This document shows positions 1 to 6,933 of a stretch of 60,027 nucleotides of DNA, in pieces. A program made the position numbers and the translations under genes. This DNA comes from a virus, in the IMG/VR virus record IMGVR_UViG_3300032315_000413, positions 1-60,027 of that record. One strand, 5' to 3'. The number at the start of each line of letters is the position of its first letter. The first letter of the stretch is position 1. Under the pieces are notes generated by a model, which worked only from the letters and a program-made list of their open reading frames with translations, had not been told where the DNA came from and did no database searches.

Positions 1-123
1 ATTATCCCAATCCAGAAACCGCGCAGGGTCCGCGTTGATGTTCACCTCGTACATGCGGCCTGTTTTAGGAACCGTTGTAAAATTCGCAAGCGGCGATCCG
101 CTTTTTACCAAGTCAAGCGTTCG
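1..123. repeat. 123-bp terminal direct repeat, left copy
   Basis: Bases 1-123 are identical to 59905-60027. Both lie inside one coding gene whose frame is kept across the join, so this is a circular assembly of a permuted genome rather than functional ends. Confidence 0.9.
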
Positions 124-2301
124 TTGGTACGTTTTCCGACTTGCTTCATCTAGATTGAGGTTTGCAATGTCGTCCTGAAGAACTTTTAATACGCGGTCGC
201 GTCCACCATATTTTGCGTAGGTTTTGTTGAGAGATGCGGCCAAATGTTCAGGTTCCATTGAATTATACGGCTGACCTCCAACAAAACGATCAGTGCCATT
301 AGTCAACATATCTCTGTAATTTCGCGCCACGCCTTCGTTCTCGGCAAAATACAGCCCATGCCCGTAGGCCTGCGCGCCCTCGCCCGTGCCGATCTTTGAC
401 ATATCGAAGCGGTCAAAATCATGCGGGCTGCCGTGGTACGCCTTGATGCGCCGCACCGCGTTGATCGCGTCTTTCATCGGCCCCGCTTCGGCCTCGTCGG
501 GTTGCATGGCGATGCCAGCCGCAGCCAGACCCAGCGCGGGGCGCGCGGCGCGCCGTGCGAGGTCGCGACCGCCCTTGAAGCCCAAGACGTTTGCGACGTC
601 CATGCCGACATCCATGTAGTCGGGCGCTTCGGCACCCTCGGCACCCGTGGCGACGTCGGCCATCTTGTAGAGCGACGACACCGGCAGCGCCATCTCGGTC
701 GTGTCGCGCACGTTGCGGCCAACCGTGGCAAGCGGGTCGGTCATGAGGCCAATGGCCTGATCGCGGTAGTGCTGCCCGATGCCGCGTGCCGCCATGCCGG
801 GGAGGTCGCGTGCGATCTCGCCCATGGTGCGCGCGGCGTCGCCCATCGAGTAGGACGGCATCGCGCGGTTCATGTCGCGGATGCGCGTCTGCTCCACAAG
901 ATCCGGCATGCGCCCGCGCCCCGCCAGAGCGCGCCGACGCTGCCGCTCGGCCTCCATCTCGTAGTCCACGCTGCCGCCGTCGTCGTAGCCCGCGAGGCCA
1001 CCGGAGGCCATGCCGCCGACACGTTCGCGAAACCATTTCATTAGCGGCTCAATTTCGCTGCCTTCGTAACTGAGGCTGTCCACCGTGGCTTGTTTTTTTG
1101 GATCGGTTATTTCAAACCTTGGCAAATCACGATCGGGCGTGCGTGCGGTGAGGCGACGGTGGCCCTCAAGAGCGCGCAAAAGCTGTTGCTCGTCCGGCAT
1201 CACGGTCATTTCAAACCCAACACCTGTATCCATTGGCATAAATCGCGCTGACCGTGCGCGCGTCATAAAATCGTACATGGCATCTGTTCCGCCAGCATCA
1301 ATGCCGGGAATATCTTGTATTTCACGATGGTCGGTGTATCGCTTGCCGCCCATGTAATCTCGCATGCCGCGATTAGGCACATGGAAATCGCCAATGCGTT
1401 GATAGTCTCCGGTATCTGCCTTGCCGCTCAAATCAAGCATTTGCCCTTTTGGCATGATGTACCCAGCCTCTGCTGGGTTTCGTGTAAGACCAAATTTTTC
1501 AATGGCTGATTTTACAAGCGCCTCGTCAGCCATCGGCAATTCAGTAGCCTTTACTGCGGGCTTTGGTGTAGCCCTCGCAATGGCCTTCATGCCGCGTTTT
1601 AAAATGCCACCATCGCCGAAATGCGGAACGCCCCCATCCGCAAACTTGCTCTCGTCCACTGCCTCGTTGAGGGCGGGCAATGCGAGCGCGCCTGCGCCGA
1701 TGCCTGCCAGCAGATCACTGCTGTCGCGCTTGGCAGGGTCGAACTGTGCAAAGCGGGAGCGGATGTTTTTGGGATCAAAAGATACAATCGTTTTCTCATC
1801 AGGAAAGTATGAATCAAAGCCAGCCGCTTTCATTTTGGCCGCACCCTGATCGCTACCGCCAATAATAAACGCTAATTTTTCGCCTAAAATTTTACCGTCT
1901 TTGACGTACCATTTCTCGACCCAATCGGCAGACGGACCAGCCGCAGATCGAAGTTCTGGCGTCCAATCATATTGCTGATTGGCGCGAACGCTGTTGCCGG
2001 GATTGATCCTAAGCGGCATGACATTGCCGCCCATTTGTTCTGCATACCCAGACGCAACGCTTGGATCGGTTGACGCATAAAAACCGTTGCCGTTTATTGG
2101 CGACTTGCCAGAAGCTGATCCGACCTTATCCATCGAAACGGCATCATAGTCAGACGCCCTGCCATGGTATGCCTCGACCGGGAACATCTCCTTGCCGCGC
2201 GCCACACGCGCAGCCTCGGCGGCGTCGGGCGCAGCCTTCGGCGCACGCTTGGCACCCGTCTTGAGCAACGCCTCAATGGCTTCAATGAGCGACTTACCCA
2301 T
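1..2301 (-). CDS. Virion-associated polyvalent protein with two ADP-ribosyltransferase-like domains (N-terminal 767 codons; continues at 60027-59464)
   Basis: The frame is open from ATG 2301 to base 1 and, because bases 1-123 equal 59905-60027, continues in frame to a stop at 59464, giving about 913 residues. Domain 1 (about residues 44-200) starts AYHGRASD, has GFYAS at 73-77 and ends in a VSFDP strand. Domain 2 (about 621-880) starts AYHGSPHDF, has GHGLYFAEN at 647-655, then YEVNINADP, RYLDQGS and NYVVFDD. Both patterns are typical of the ART-PolyVal families found in phage polyvalent proteins. Glycine motifs FADGG (220-224), FGDGG (228-232), MASGG (431-435) and YKRGGK near the C terminus link it to other virion genes here. 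The ATG overlaps the terminase stop (ATGGGTAA). Likely packaged and injected to modify host proteins; that role is inferred. Confidence 0.8.
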   Translation of the reverse strand, partial: MGKSLIEAIEALLKTGAKRAPKAAPDAAEAARVARGKEMFPVEAYHGRASDYDAVSMDKVGSASGKSPINGNGFYASTDPSVASGYAEQMGGNVMPLRINPGNSVRANQQYDWTPELRSAAGPSADWVEKWYVKDGKILGEKLAFIIGGSDQGAAKMKAAGFDSYFPDEKTIVSFDPKNIRSRFAQFDPAKRDSSDLLAGIGAGALALPALNEAVDESKFADGGVPHFGDGGILKRGMKAIARATPKPAVKATELPMADEALVKSAIEKFGLTRNPAEAGYIMPKGQMLDLSGKADTGDYQRIGDFHVPNRGMRDYMGGKRYTDHREIQDIPGIDAGGTDAMYDFMTRARSARFMPMDTGVGFEMTVMPDEQQLLRALEGHRRLTARTPDRDLPRFEITDPKKQATVDSLSYEGSEIEPLMKWFRERVGGMASGGLAGYDDGGSVDYEMEAERQRRRALAGRGRMPDLVEQTRIRDMNRAMPSYSMGDAARTMGEIARDLPGMAARGIGQHYRDQAIGLMTDPLATVGRNVRDTTEMALPVSSLYKMADVATGAEGAEAPDYMDVGMDVANVLGFKGGRDLARRAARPALGLAAAGIAMQPDEAEAGPMKDAINAVRRIKAYHGSPHDFDRFDMSKIGTGEGAQAYGHGLYFAENEGVARNYRDMLTNGTDRFVGGQPYNSMEPEHLAASLNKTYAKYGGRDRVLKVLQDDIANLNLDEASRKTYQRTLDLVKSGSPLANFTTVPKTGRMYEVNINADPARFLDWDN

Positions 2302-3781
2302 AGACCGGCCCTCCGGCGTAGCGCAGGCGGCGCTTGGTTTCGGGCAGCTCATCGACGAACCGCTCGACGGGCTTGGTGGAGCGCAACAGGTTCATGTCGG
2401 ACAGCACGCGCAGCGCCTGCGTGGCGGTGTCCATCAGGTCATCGTGCTTGACGTTGGGGAACGCGCAAAGCTGCGAGACGAGATCCTCGCACCACGAGCG
2501 TAGCTGGCCGGGGCGCTTGTCGCTCTCAGGCATCCACACTTGGCCCTGTTTGAAAAAGGGCGACGCAAGGTGCAAGCGCGCCAGCTTGTCGGCCTTGCCG
2601 GGGTTATAGGCGTAGGCAGGCACGCCAGCCTGTGCGAGATACTGCCGCAGCGACTTGCCAGCACCGATGTCCTCGATCACGATCGTATCCACGCGCCGAC
2701 CGCCAAGCTCGGGGAGCTGCGAGCCGATCAGGGGTGCGATCATCGGCTTGTCAACTTCGCCGTAGCGGAACTGCATCTCTTCCTTGACCTTGGAGACGAG
2801 ATCGGGCAGGCCCAAGCGGTCTTGCCACGCATCGAGAAGGATCACCTCCAATCGTTTGGTTTCGGGATTATTCCAAACGCCCCAGCATGAGCAGCCGGTG
2901 TAGTCGGGGTCGTTGGTCTTGTTGTCGAGCGTGCGCTCGGTGAACGCCGTGTCGAGCGAGAGCAGCACATGCTCGAACTTGGGCAACGCCTTCGATGCAG
3001 GCCACATCTTGATCCACGATCGGCGGATGATGCCGGACTCTTCGGGATCGATCAGCTCACCGTCCAGCTCTTGGCGACCCAGACGGGTTCCCTCAAGCGA
3101 CTTGATCTGATCGAAGAACGAGGGCGCAAGATTGGCGCGATTATCGTAAGTGGTGCCGCGTGTAATTACAACGTCTGCACGCTTGGTGAGATTGCGAACC
3201 AGCTCGACCGGCTTCGGCGTCGTCGTGAACATCGCACGCGGATGCTGGCCGAGGCGCAGGCCGAGCATCGCCATGTCGAACGTCTCGACGCCGTACTGCC
3301 ACGCCGCGATCTCGTCGCCCCAAATGCGATGCGCCTGCGGGCCGCGCAGACGATCAGGCTCGGTGGCGCTGAAGCCCTTGATCAGCGATGCCTTGCCGTT
3401 GCGCGACTTTATCCTGATCTCAGATAGCGACGAGTTATAGTCCAGAAGAATCTCGTGCGGGATGCACGCAAGCAATCCGCTCTCACCCTCGATGCATACG
3501 CCGCGCAAATCACCATGAGTAGGAGCAATGACATGCGTGCGCGTTTCAGGATTGCTGTAAGCATACCACCACGTCTCCTCAGCGCCCGGTCTCGTTTTCC
3601 CGAAGCCGCGACCCGCTTGCATGAGCCAGATATTGTAATTGCCGAGCGGCTCGCGCTGCGCCGGTCGAGACTTCTCAAGCCAAGCCAAGCGCGCTGCGAT
3701 CGCCGCGAGATCCGGCACATCGTAATTCGCCAGCTCGCTGCGGATGGCGTCCGGCTCCAGCGTGGCGAGATCCTGAAGCAT
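2294..3781 (-). CDS. terL: Terminase large subunit
   Basis: The 495-residue ATPase/nuclease motor that drives DNA into the prohead and cuts it. The ATPase half carries Walker A QAGRGFGKT (55-63), Walker B HRIWGDE (151-157) and a coupling TTTPKP motif near 186-191. The RNase H-like nuclease half shows acidic residues in LSLDTAF (D277), IVIEDIG (about 365) and HDDLMDTA (446-453). It fits the Terminase_6-type large subunits of podoviruses and siphoviruses. Its ATG overlaps the small-subunit stop as TGATG, implying translational coupling. The next gene starts eight bases inside its end. Confidence 0.95.
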   Translation of the reverse strand: MLQDLATLEPDAIRSELANYDVPDLAAIAARLAWLEKSRPAQREPLGNYNIWLMQAGRGFGKTRPGAEETWWYAYSNPETRTHVIAPTHGDLRGVCIEGESGLLACIPHEILLDYNSSLSEIRIKSRNGKASLIKGFSATEPDRLRGPQAHRIWGDEIAAWQYGVETFDMAMLGLRLGQHPRAMFTTTPKPVELVRNLTKRADVVITRGTTYDNRANLAPSFFDQIKSLEGTRLGRQELDGELIDPEESGIIRRSWIKMWPASKALPKFEHVLLSLDTAFTERTLDNKTNDPDYTGCSCWGVWNNPETKRLEVILLDAWQDRLGLPDLVSKVKEEMQFRYGEVDKPMIAPLIGSQLPELGGRRVDTIVIEDIGAGKSLRQYLAQAGVPAYAYNPGKADKLARLHLASPFFKQGQVWMPESDKRPGQLRSWCEDLVSQLCAFPNVKHDDLMDTATQALRVLSDMNLLRSTKPVERFVDELPETKRRLRYAGGPVYG

Positions 3782-4128
3782 CAGTACTTCGCCTTGGCGA
3801 TGATACCGACGATCTTCTCAAGCAGTTCTTGTTTGATCTCGTGTTTGACGCTGACGTCAGCCGTGATCTGCGTCTGCGCGAGCTTCGGGTGGATGTAGGG
3901 CGCAACGCCCTTGGCGGCATCGATGCGAATCTCGATCTCGCGGTTTTCGTCGCGCATCACGCTGGTCAAGAACTCGATTGCGGTCATGCCGGATGCGGCC
4001 ATCTCGCGCTCGCGAGCCGCCGACGCGCGGTTCGGCTTGCCCTTTCGAGAGCCGCCGCGCCGCACTTTTACTGCACTTTGCGAAGCATTCGCAACGTCAT
4101 CCAAGGCGGCATCCCCTCTTCCGAGCAT
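3781..4128 (-). CDS. terS: Terminase small subunit
   Basis: About 115 residues. The C-terminal half reads TAIEFLTSVMRDE...RIDAAKGVAPYIHPKLAQ, the pattern of small terminase subunits that recognise phage DNA and recruit the large subunit; the N terminus is basic (RRGGSRKGKPNR). I chose ATG 4128 because AAAGG lies six bases upstream. The frame is open upstream to 4257, with ATGs at 4194, 4191 and 4257, but these lack a ribosome site and encode an unrelated hydrophobic stretch. It is the first gene of the long - strand late operon and overlaps the large subunit by one base. Confidence 0.8.
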   Translation of the reverse strand: MLGRGDAALDDVANASQSAVKVRRGGSRKGKPNRASAAREREMAASGMTAIEFLTSVMRDENREIEIRIDAAKGVAPYIHPKLAQTQITADVSVKHEIKQELLEKIVGIIAKAKY

Positions 4129-4228
4129 GTCAAGCCTTTGTTGATGATTACGCTGTGGAAAAGCAAGCGCCGTGATGCGGTTTGTACGCATCATTTTGCG
4201 ATCAATAGCTAAGTCATTGAAATACTGA

Positions 4229-4445
4229 ATAATACTAAATAATACAAGATAATGCATTAATAGTTCAAATCAAGAATGACCGCTAACCCATTGAAATTGT
4301 TGTCTTTTTTATATTAATTAATAATAATATGAATAATACTAAGAAAGAGAGAGGTAGAGGGAAACTCGAAAACACCCCCCACCGGGGAGGTCGAAATTAA
4401 TTAGTTTAAGGCTAGGTGTCTCTGGGCAAATAACTTTAGTATTAT
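4229..4445. repeat. Three regularly spaced ATAATACTAA elements
   Basis: ATAATACTAA occurs at 4229-4238 and 4333-4342 in direct orientation, and inverted (TTAGTATTAT) at 4436-4445. Start-to-start distances are 104 and 103 bases. The first two share a longer 13-base word, TGAATAATACTAA (4226-4238 and 4330-4342). The even spacing suggests protein-binding sites of an origin or regulator. Confidence 0.6.
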
Positions 4446-4570
4446 ATCGTTCAGACCCGCGTTCGTTTTAAGCGGGGCAGCATTTGATTGCGATCATCGC
4501 CTAAAAAGTTCGGCCAAATATATTTGGGATCGTGAATTATCCCCCCGCCGTCAAAGTTCAATTGCGGCGC

Positions 4571-4599
4571 TTGACAGGGAAACAATATACATTGATATG
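4571..4599 (+). promoter_or_regulatory. Early promoter candidate
   Basis: TTGACA (4571-4576), 17 bases, then GATATG (4594-4599), followed by ATAAT. It points at the first early gene, whose ATG is at 4633, leaving a leader of about 25 bases with GAGGA as ribosome site. Confidence 0.55.
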
Positions 4600-4632
4600 G
4601 ATAATCCACACACAATATGAGGATCACAAACA

Positions 4633-4815
4633 ATGCCCCCGCGCCCTCACGACGACCCGTCGCTACTGATCAATTTCAATATCCCCTACTCACTGCACTG
4701 CGATTTGATGCAGGAAGCTGACGCTGCCGGTGAGAACCGCAGCCGTTTTATCCGCGACGCGGTACAGCTTCGCATTCTGCTGATCCGCGAGGAACGGGCA
4801 AAAGGGCGCAAATGA
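4633..4815 (+). CDS. Ribbon-helix-helix-like small DNA-binding protein
   Basis: A 60-residue protein. INFNIPYSLHCDLMQEADAAG followed by NRSRFIRDAVQLRI matches the strand-helix-helix plan of Arc/CopG-type proteins, with the basic RSRFIRDA segment in helix 2. As the first early gene beside the control region it is a plausible early regulator. GAGGA lies nine bases before ATG. Its TGA overlaps the next ATG. The fold assignment is from pattern only. Confidence 0.55.
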   Translation: MPPRPHDDPSLLINFNIPYSLHCDLMQEADAAGENRSRFIRDAVQLRILLIREERAKGRK

Positions 4816-4904
4816 CCGACATCACCGTCACCCTAACCGGCCCCGCCGAGCGCGCGGTTGTTTACGAGGTCACTCTTACTTTGGAGGGCAAAGCCAGTGC
4901 CTAA
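4812..4904 (+). CDS. 30-residue truncated paralogue of the 5246-5791 protein
   Basis: ATGA overlap with the previous stop opens a frame reading MTDITVTLTGPAERAVVYE and ending at TAA 4902-4904. The first 18 residues match the start of the gene at 5246 (MTEITLTLSGPAERAVAYA), and the DNA is nearly identical over about 55 bases, including GGCCCCGCCGAGCGCGCGGT. After that point similarity is lost. It looks like the remnant of a duplicated gene whose body was replaced. It may survive only as a translational relay to the next gene. Confidence 0.5.
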   Translation: MTDITVTLTGPAERAVVYEVTLTLEGKASA

Positions 4905-5397
4905 TCACCGTAAGGCCGTCGAGACGCTTCAAAAAATGTGTGATCAAACCGGCATCATAATTGTCGGGCGACCCGTCGAAACGCTCGCCCTGCACCGGGC
5001 GCTCGTCGGTGTGTTTAATGCCGCCGTCGAGCGCAACGAAGCGAACGCCATGCTGCTTGCCGCCAAAAACAATCGGCAGATTGCCCTTTGCGATCCAAAC
5101 GCCGACCTCGCGTCGTACGATGAGGCACAAAGAAACGCAATAAATCACGCATCTAATTGCAGCAGAAAGATCACCAAGAAAATGGTGTCGCTGACCAATC
5201 TCGTGCGTTCGATGCCCAAACCCTGCACCACCGTGGAGATCAATTATGACCGAGATCACTTTGACCTTGAGCGGCCCCGCCGAGCGCGCGGTCGCCTACG
5301 CGGTTGGCATCGGCCTGCCCCCCGAACGGCTGATCGAGACGGCGATTCTCAATTGGATACGCCAGAACAATCTCAGCCACGTTCTGCTGGCCCCTGA
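4897..5397 (+). CDS. Hypothetical early protein (GTG start)
   Basis: GTG 4897 has GGAGG nine bases upstream. The predicted protein begins VPNHRKAVETLQKMCDQTG and has a helical middle rich in Asn and Ala; I recognise no family. The last 50 or so codons overlap the next gene (from 5246) and read as low-complexity Arg/Pro sequence (RRARGRLRGW), typical of an out-of-frame extension, so the original stop has probably been lost or the functional part ends near residue 115. It lies exactly between the truncated paralogue at 4812 and its full copy at 5246, consistent with an insertion between duplicated ends. Confidence 0.5.
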   Translation: MPNHRKAVETLQKMCDQTGIIIVGRPVETLALHRALVGVFNAAVERNEANAMLLAAKNNRQIALCDPNADLASYDEAQRNAINHASNCSRKITKKMVSLTNLVRSMPKPCTTVEINYDRDHFDLERPRRARGRLRGWHRPAPRTADRDGDSQLDTPEQSQPRSAGP

Positions 5398-5791
5398 GAG
5401 GCCGGAGAAGCCTGCCCCTCGCCCTGTGGGCCGACCGCCCAAGACGCTCGCCACGGACGCGCCCAGCCCGGTTGCGGGCCGCATTGAGGCCCTGCACCGC
5501 GACGAGGCAGGCAAGCAGATCGAGTTTGAGATATCGATCGCGGGCGACAGGGCGCGTATTCGCGTGGCAGTGCCGTGGGAGCCTGCCATCGACGCCCGCG
5601 TGCAGCTTGTGGCCCTGATGCCAATCGCTGGCATGGCATCGTGGAAAGACCTCGTCGGCAGGCTGGTGAGGCTGCTGGGCGGCGCGCTCCTGCCCCGTCC
5701 GCAGGCCGAGATCGACGCCGACATCGCGTGGCTCGAACAGCAGGATCTTGACGCGGCGGATCGCGCCGCATTGGCAAGTGTGAAAGGATAA
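5246..5791 (+). CDS. Hypothetical protein with an AT-hook-like motif
   Basis: A 181-residue protein; GGAG lies seven bases before ATG. Residues 1-40 form a small strand/helix region (MTEITLTLSGPAERAV...ERLIETAILNWI) resembling small ribbon-helix-helix-type domains, followed by a Pro-rich linker with RPVGRPPK (about 60-67), an AT-hook-like minor-groove motif. The rest is unfamiliar. It may bind DNA, possibly the AT-rich control region; this is inference. Its first 18 codons are duplicated at 4812. The first GCNNG array starts four bases after its stop codon. Confidence 0.5.
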   Translation: MTEITLTLSGPAERAVAYAVGIGLPPERLIETAILNWIRQNNLSHVLLAPERPEKPAPRPVGRPPKTLATDAPSPVAGRIEALHRDEAGKQIEFEISIAGDRARIRVAVPWEPAIDARVQLVALMPIAGMASWKDLVGRLVRLLGGALLPRPQAEIDADIAWLEQQDLDAADRAALASVKG

Positions 5792-5795
5792 ATTG

Positions 5796-5860
5796 GCAGG
5801 GCAAAGCGTGGCCTAGCTGGGCATTGCGCGGCACAGCACGGCAAGGCAAGGCAAGGCAAG
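5796..5860 (+). repeat. GCNNG pentamer array 1 (13 units)
   Basis: Thirteen consecutive 5-base units all begin with GC: gcagg, gcaaa, gcgtg, gccta, gctgg, gcatt, gcgcg, gcaca, gcacg, then gcaag four times. The period is exactly five with no indel. It begins four bases after the stop of the preceding gene. It contains no plausible ribosome site. See the arrays at 5904 and 6671. Confidence 0.8.
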
Positions 5861-5876
5861 GAACTATTTGGTTTGG

Positions 5877-5903
5877 TCAAACGGTGTCTGTGACGCCGTT
5901 TGA
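5877..5903 (+). ncRNA. 12-bp hairpin between arrays 1 and 2
   Basis: TCAAACGGTGTC (5877-5888) pairs with GACGCCGTTTGA (5892-5903) across a TGT loop: 12 pairs, of which one is a T:G wobble. There is no T-run after it, so it is not an ordinary terminator. Array 2 starts at the very next base. It probably forms in the transcript that carries the arrays. Confidence 0.6.
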
Positions 5904-5993
5904 GCAAGCCAATGTCAGGCTCGGCTCGGCAGGGGCATGCGCGGCAGGGCGCCGCGATGCGCGGCTTGGCCCGGCGAGGCAAGGCAAAGCATT
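5904..5993 (+). repeat. GCNNG pentamer array 2 (18 units)
   Basis: Eighteen units in one register; 15 begin with GC (exceptions at 5909, 5914 and 5934). Units include gctcg twice, gcagg, gcgcg, gcttg, gcccg, gcgag, gcaag and gcaaa. The register restarts directly at the foot of the hairpin. An open frame runs through the array into the next gene, because these pentamers contain no stop codons; I treat that as chance. Confidence 0.75.
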
Positions 5994-6060
5994 CATCTGG
6001 CGGTCGGTTCCGCGTCAGGTGACGGTGAGGCAGGGACCACAAAAAGAGCGAGGCAAAACA

Positions 6061-6666
6061 ATGTTCATCAATGTGAGAATCGAAGGCATCACACCGCTGA
6101 TCTGCAACAAGTTTTTTGACGAGGCGGCGTTTGCAGCGTCGGGCGGAACGCGCAACTCGAGTGCGGCGCAGGAGCGCGGCACGCCGCAAGAGCAGGCTGA
6201 AAAGAAACTTTATCTTAGCTTGCGGACGGGAAAGCCAATGATCCCGCAGCCAAACCTTTTGCGGTCGCTGATCGACGGCGGCACGTTCCACAAGGTCGGC
6301 AAATCGCAAGTGACGACGTCATCGAAGTCCATGCTGTTTTCGTGCTTGGACATCGATGCGGCTGAGATCCCTCTCGAATACAAGCAACCGTGGCGCGTCA
6401 ATACGCGGGCGGTCGTAATCCCGGCAACGAAGGGCCGGATTCTGGCGCACCGGCCCATGTTCGACGATTGGGCGCTCACGTTTACGCTGATGCTCGACGA
6501 TACGATCGTGGGCGTGAAGCTGCTGCGGCAGATCGTAGACGACGCTGGCAAGCGCGTCGGCTTGGGCGACTTTCGACCGGCCAAGAAGGGGCCATACGGC
6601 AAATACTCCGTCGTGCAGTGGGAAGTGCAGTCGGCGACGACGCATCTCCAGCAGGCGGCGGAATAA
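6061..6666 (+). CDS. Array-flanked protein with RAMP-like glycine loop
   Basis: A 201-residue protein, start ATG 6061 with a GAGCGAGG-type site about seven bases upstream. It opens with a likely beta strand, NVRIEGITPLICNKF (4-18), continues with TPQEQAEKKLYL and IPQPNLLRSLIDGG, and near the end has GKRVGLGDFRPAKKGPYGKY (163-182), a GxGxxR...GxxG loop reminiscent of the glycine-rich loop of RAMP proteins (Cas5/6/7). I recognise it as a recurrent uncharacterised phage protein but know no function. GCNNG arrays lie on both sides and a terminator follows the third, so gene and arrays probably share a transcript. The Cas/RAMP link is an inference from motif shape, not homology shown here. Confidence 0.6.
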   Translation: MFINVRIEGITPLICNKFFDEAAFAASGGTRNSSAAQERGTPQEQAEKKLYLSLRTGKPMIPQPNLLRSLIDGGTFHKVGKSQVTTSSKSMLFSCLDIDAAEIPLEYKQPWRVNTRAVVIPATKGRILAHRPMFDDWALTFTLMLDDTIVGVKLLRQIVDDAGKRVGLGDFRPAKKGPYGKYSVVQWEVQSATTHLQQAAE

Positions 6667-6670
6667 CTGG

Positions 6671-6805
6671 GCACGGCCTGGCGAGGCAAGGCTTGGCGCT
6701 GCTGCGCACGGCGGTGCGGCGCACGGCGCGGCTAGGCTTGGAGAAGCCCGGCGAGGCGAGGCTAGGCGGTACACGGCCATGCAAGGCAAGGCAAGGGAAG
6801 GCGGG
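6671..6805 (+). repeat. GCNNG pentamer array 3 (27 units)
   Basis: Starts five bases after the stop codon of the array-flanked gene and keeps a perfect 5-base register for 27 units. Twenty-four units begin with GC (exceptions gagaa 6741, acacg 6771, ggaag 6796) and about 20 end with G. The last intact units are gcaag three times, as in array 1. The array runs directly into an intrinsic terminator. Confidence 0.8.
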
Positions 6806-6823
6806 GGCGAAAGCCCCCGTTTT
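6802..6823 (+). terminator. Intrinsic terminator after array 3
   Basis: CGGGGGC (6802-6808), loop GAAA, GCCCCCG (6813-6819), then TTTT (6820-6823). The GAAA loop is a stable GNRA tetraloop. It ends the first early transcript, so the three arrays and the gene at 6061 lie upstream of one terminator. Confidence 0.8.
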
Positions 6824-6864
6824 CATGCTATCAAACAAAGCAATAATATTACCCAAATAATCTG

Positions 6865-6892
6865 TTGACGCCGATTGCATAACCCTGATAGG
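6865..6892 (+). promoter_or_regulatory. Promoter for the 6.9-10.6 kb gene run
   Basis: TGTTGACG with -35 TTGACG (6865-6870), 16 bases, GATAGG (6887-6892) within GATAGGGTCTTTTT, then a leader with AGATTCACCCACC and AAGGAG. The same -35, spacing, TAGGGT-T-run and AGATTGA/CACCC/AAGGAG leader recur at 19687, so this is a repeated promoter cassette. It follows the terminator at 6823. Confidence 0.6.
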
Positions 6893-6933
6893 GTCTTTTT
6901 GAGATTGAGATTCACCCACCAAGGAGAATGAAA

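Larger units (their letters stand above)
4129..4632. promoter_or_regulatory. AT-rich divergent control region
   Basis: About 500 bases with no convincing gene separate the late (-) and early (+) blocks. The stretch is strikingly AT-rich beside the GC-rich genome. It holds three copies of ATAATACTAA and a good + strand promoter (described separately). A short CCCC/GGGG inverted repeat lies near 4375-4386. I see no clear - strand promoter for the terminase operon. It may also serve as a replication origin, which is inference from composition and repeats. Confidence 0.6.

Noticed and set aside
421-1044. Open frames on both strands within the ART gene
   Set aside because: Out of frame with the conserved ART motifs and Arg-rich.
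4451-4633. 60-codon - strand frame in the control region
   Set aside because: No ribosome site, overlaps the + promoter, and the sequence shows no family.
5824-6060. Upstream extension of the 6061 gene through array 2
   Set aside because: The frame is open because GCNNG units lack stops; the translation is pure repeat (ARQGK-type) and has no ribosome site, while ATG 6061 does.
5796-6805. CRISPR array
   Set aside because: Units are 5 bases long with no spacers of CRISPR size and no adaptation genes; only the RAMP-like hint is shared.
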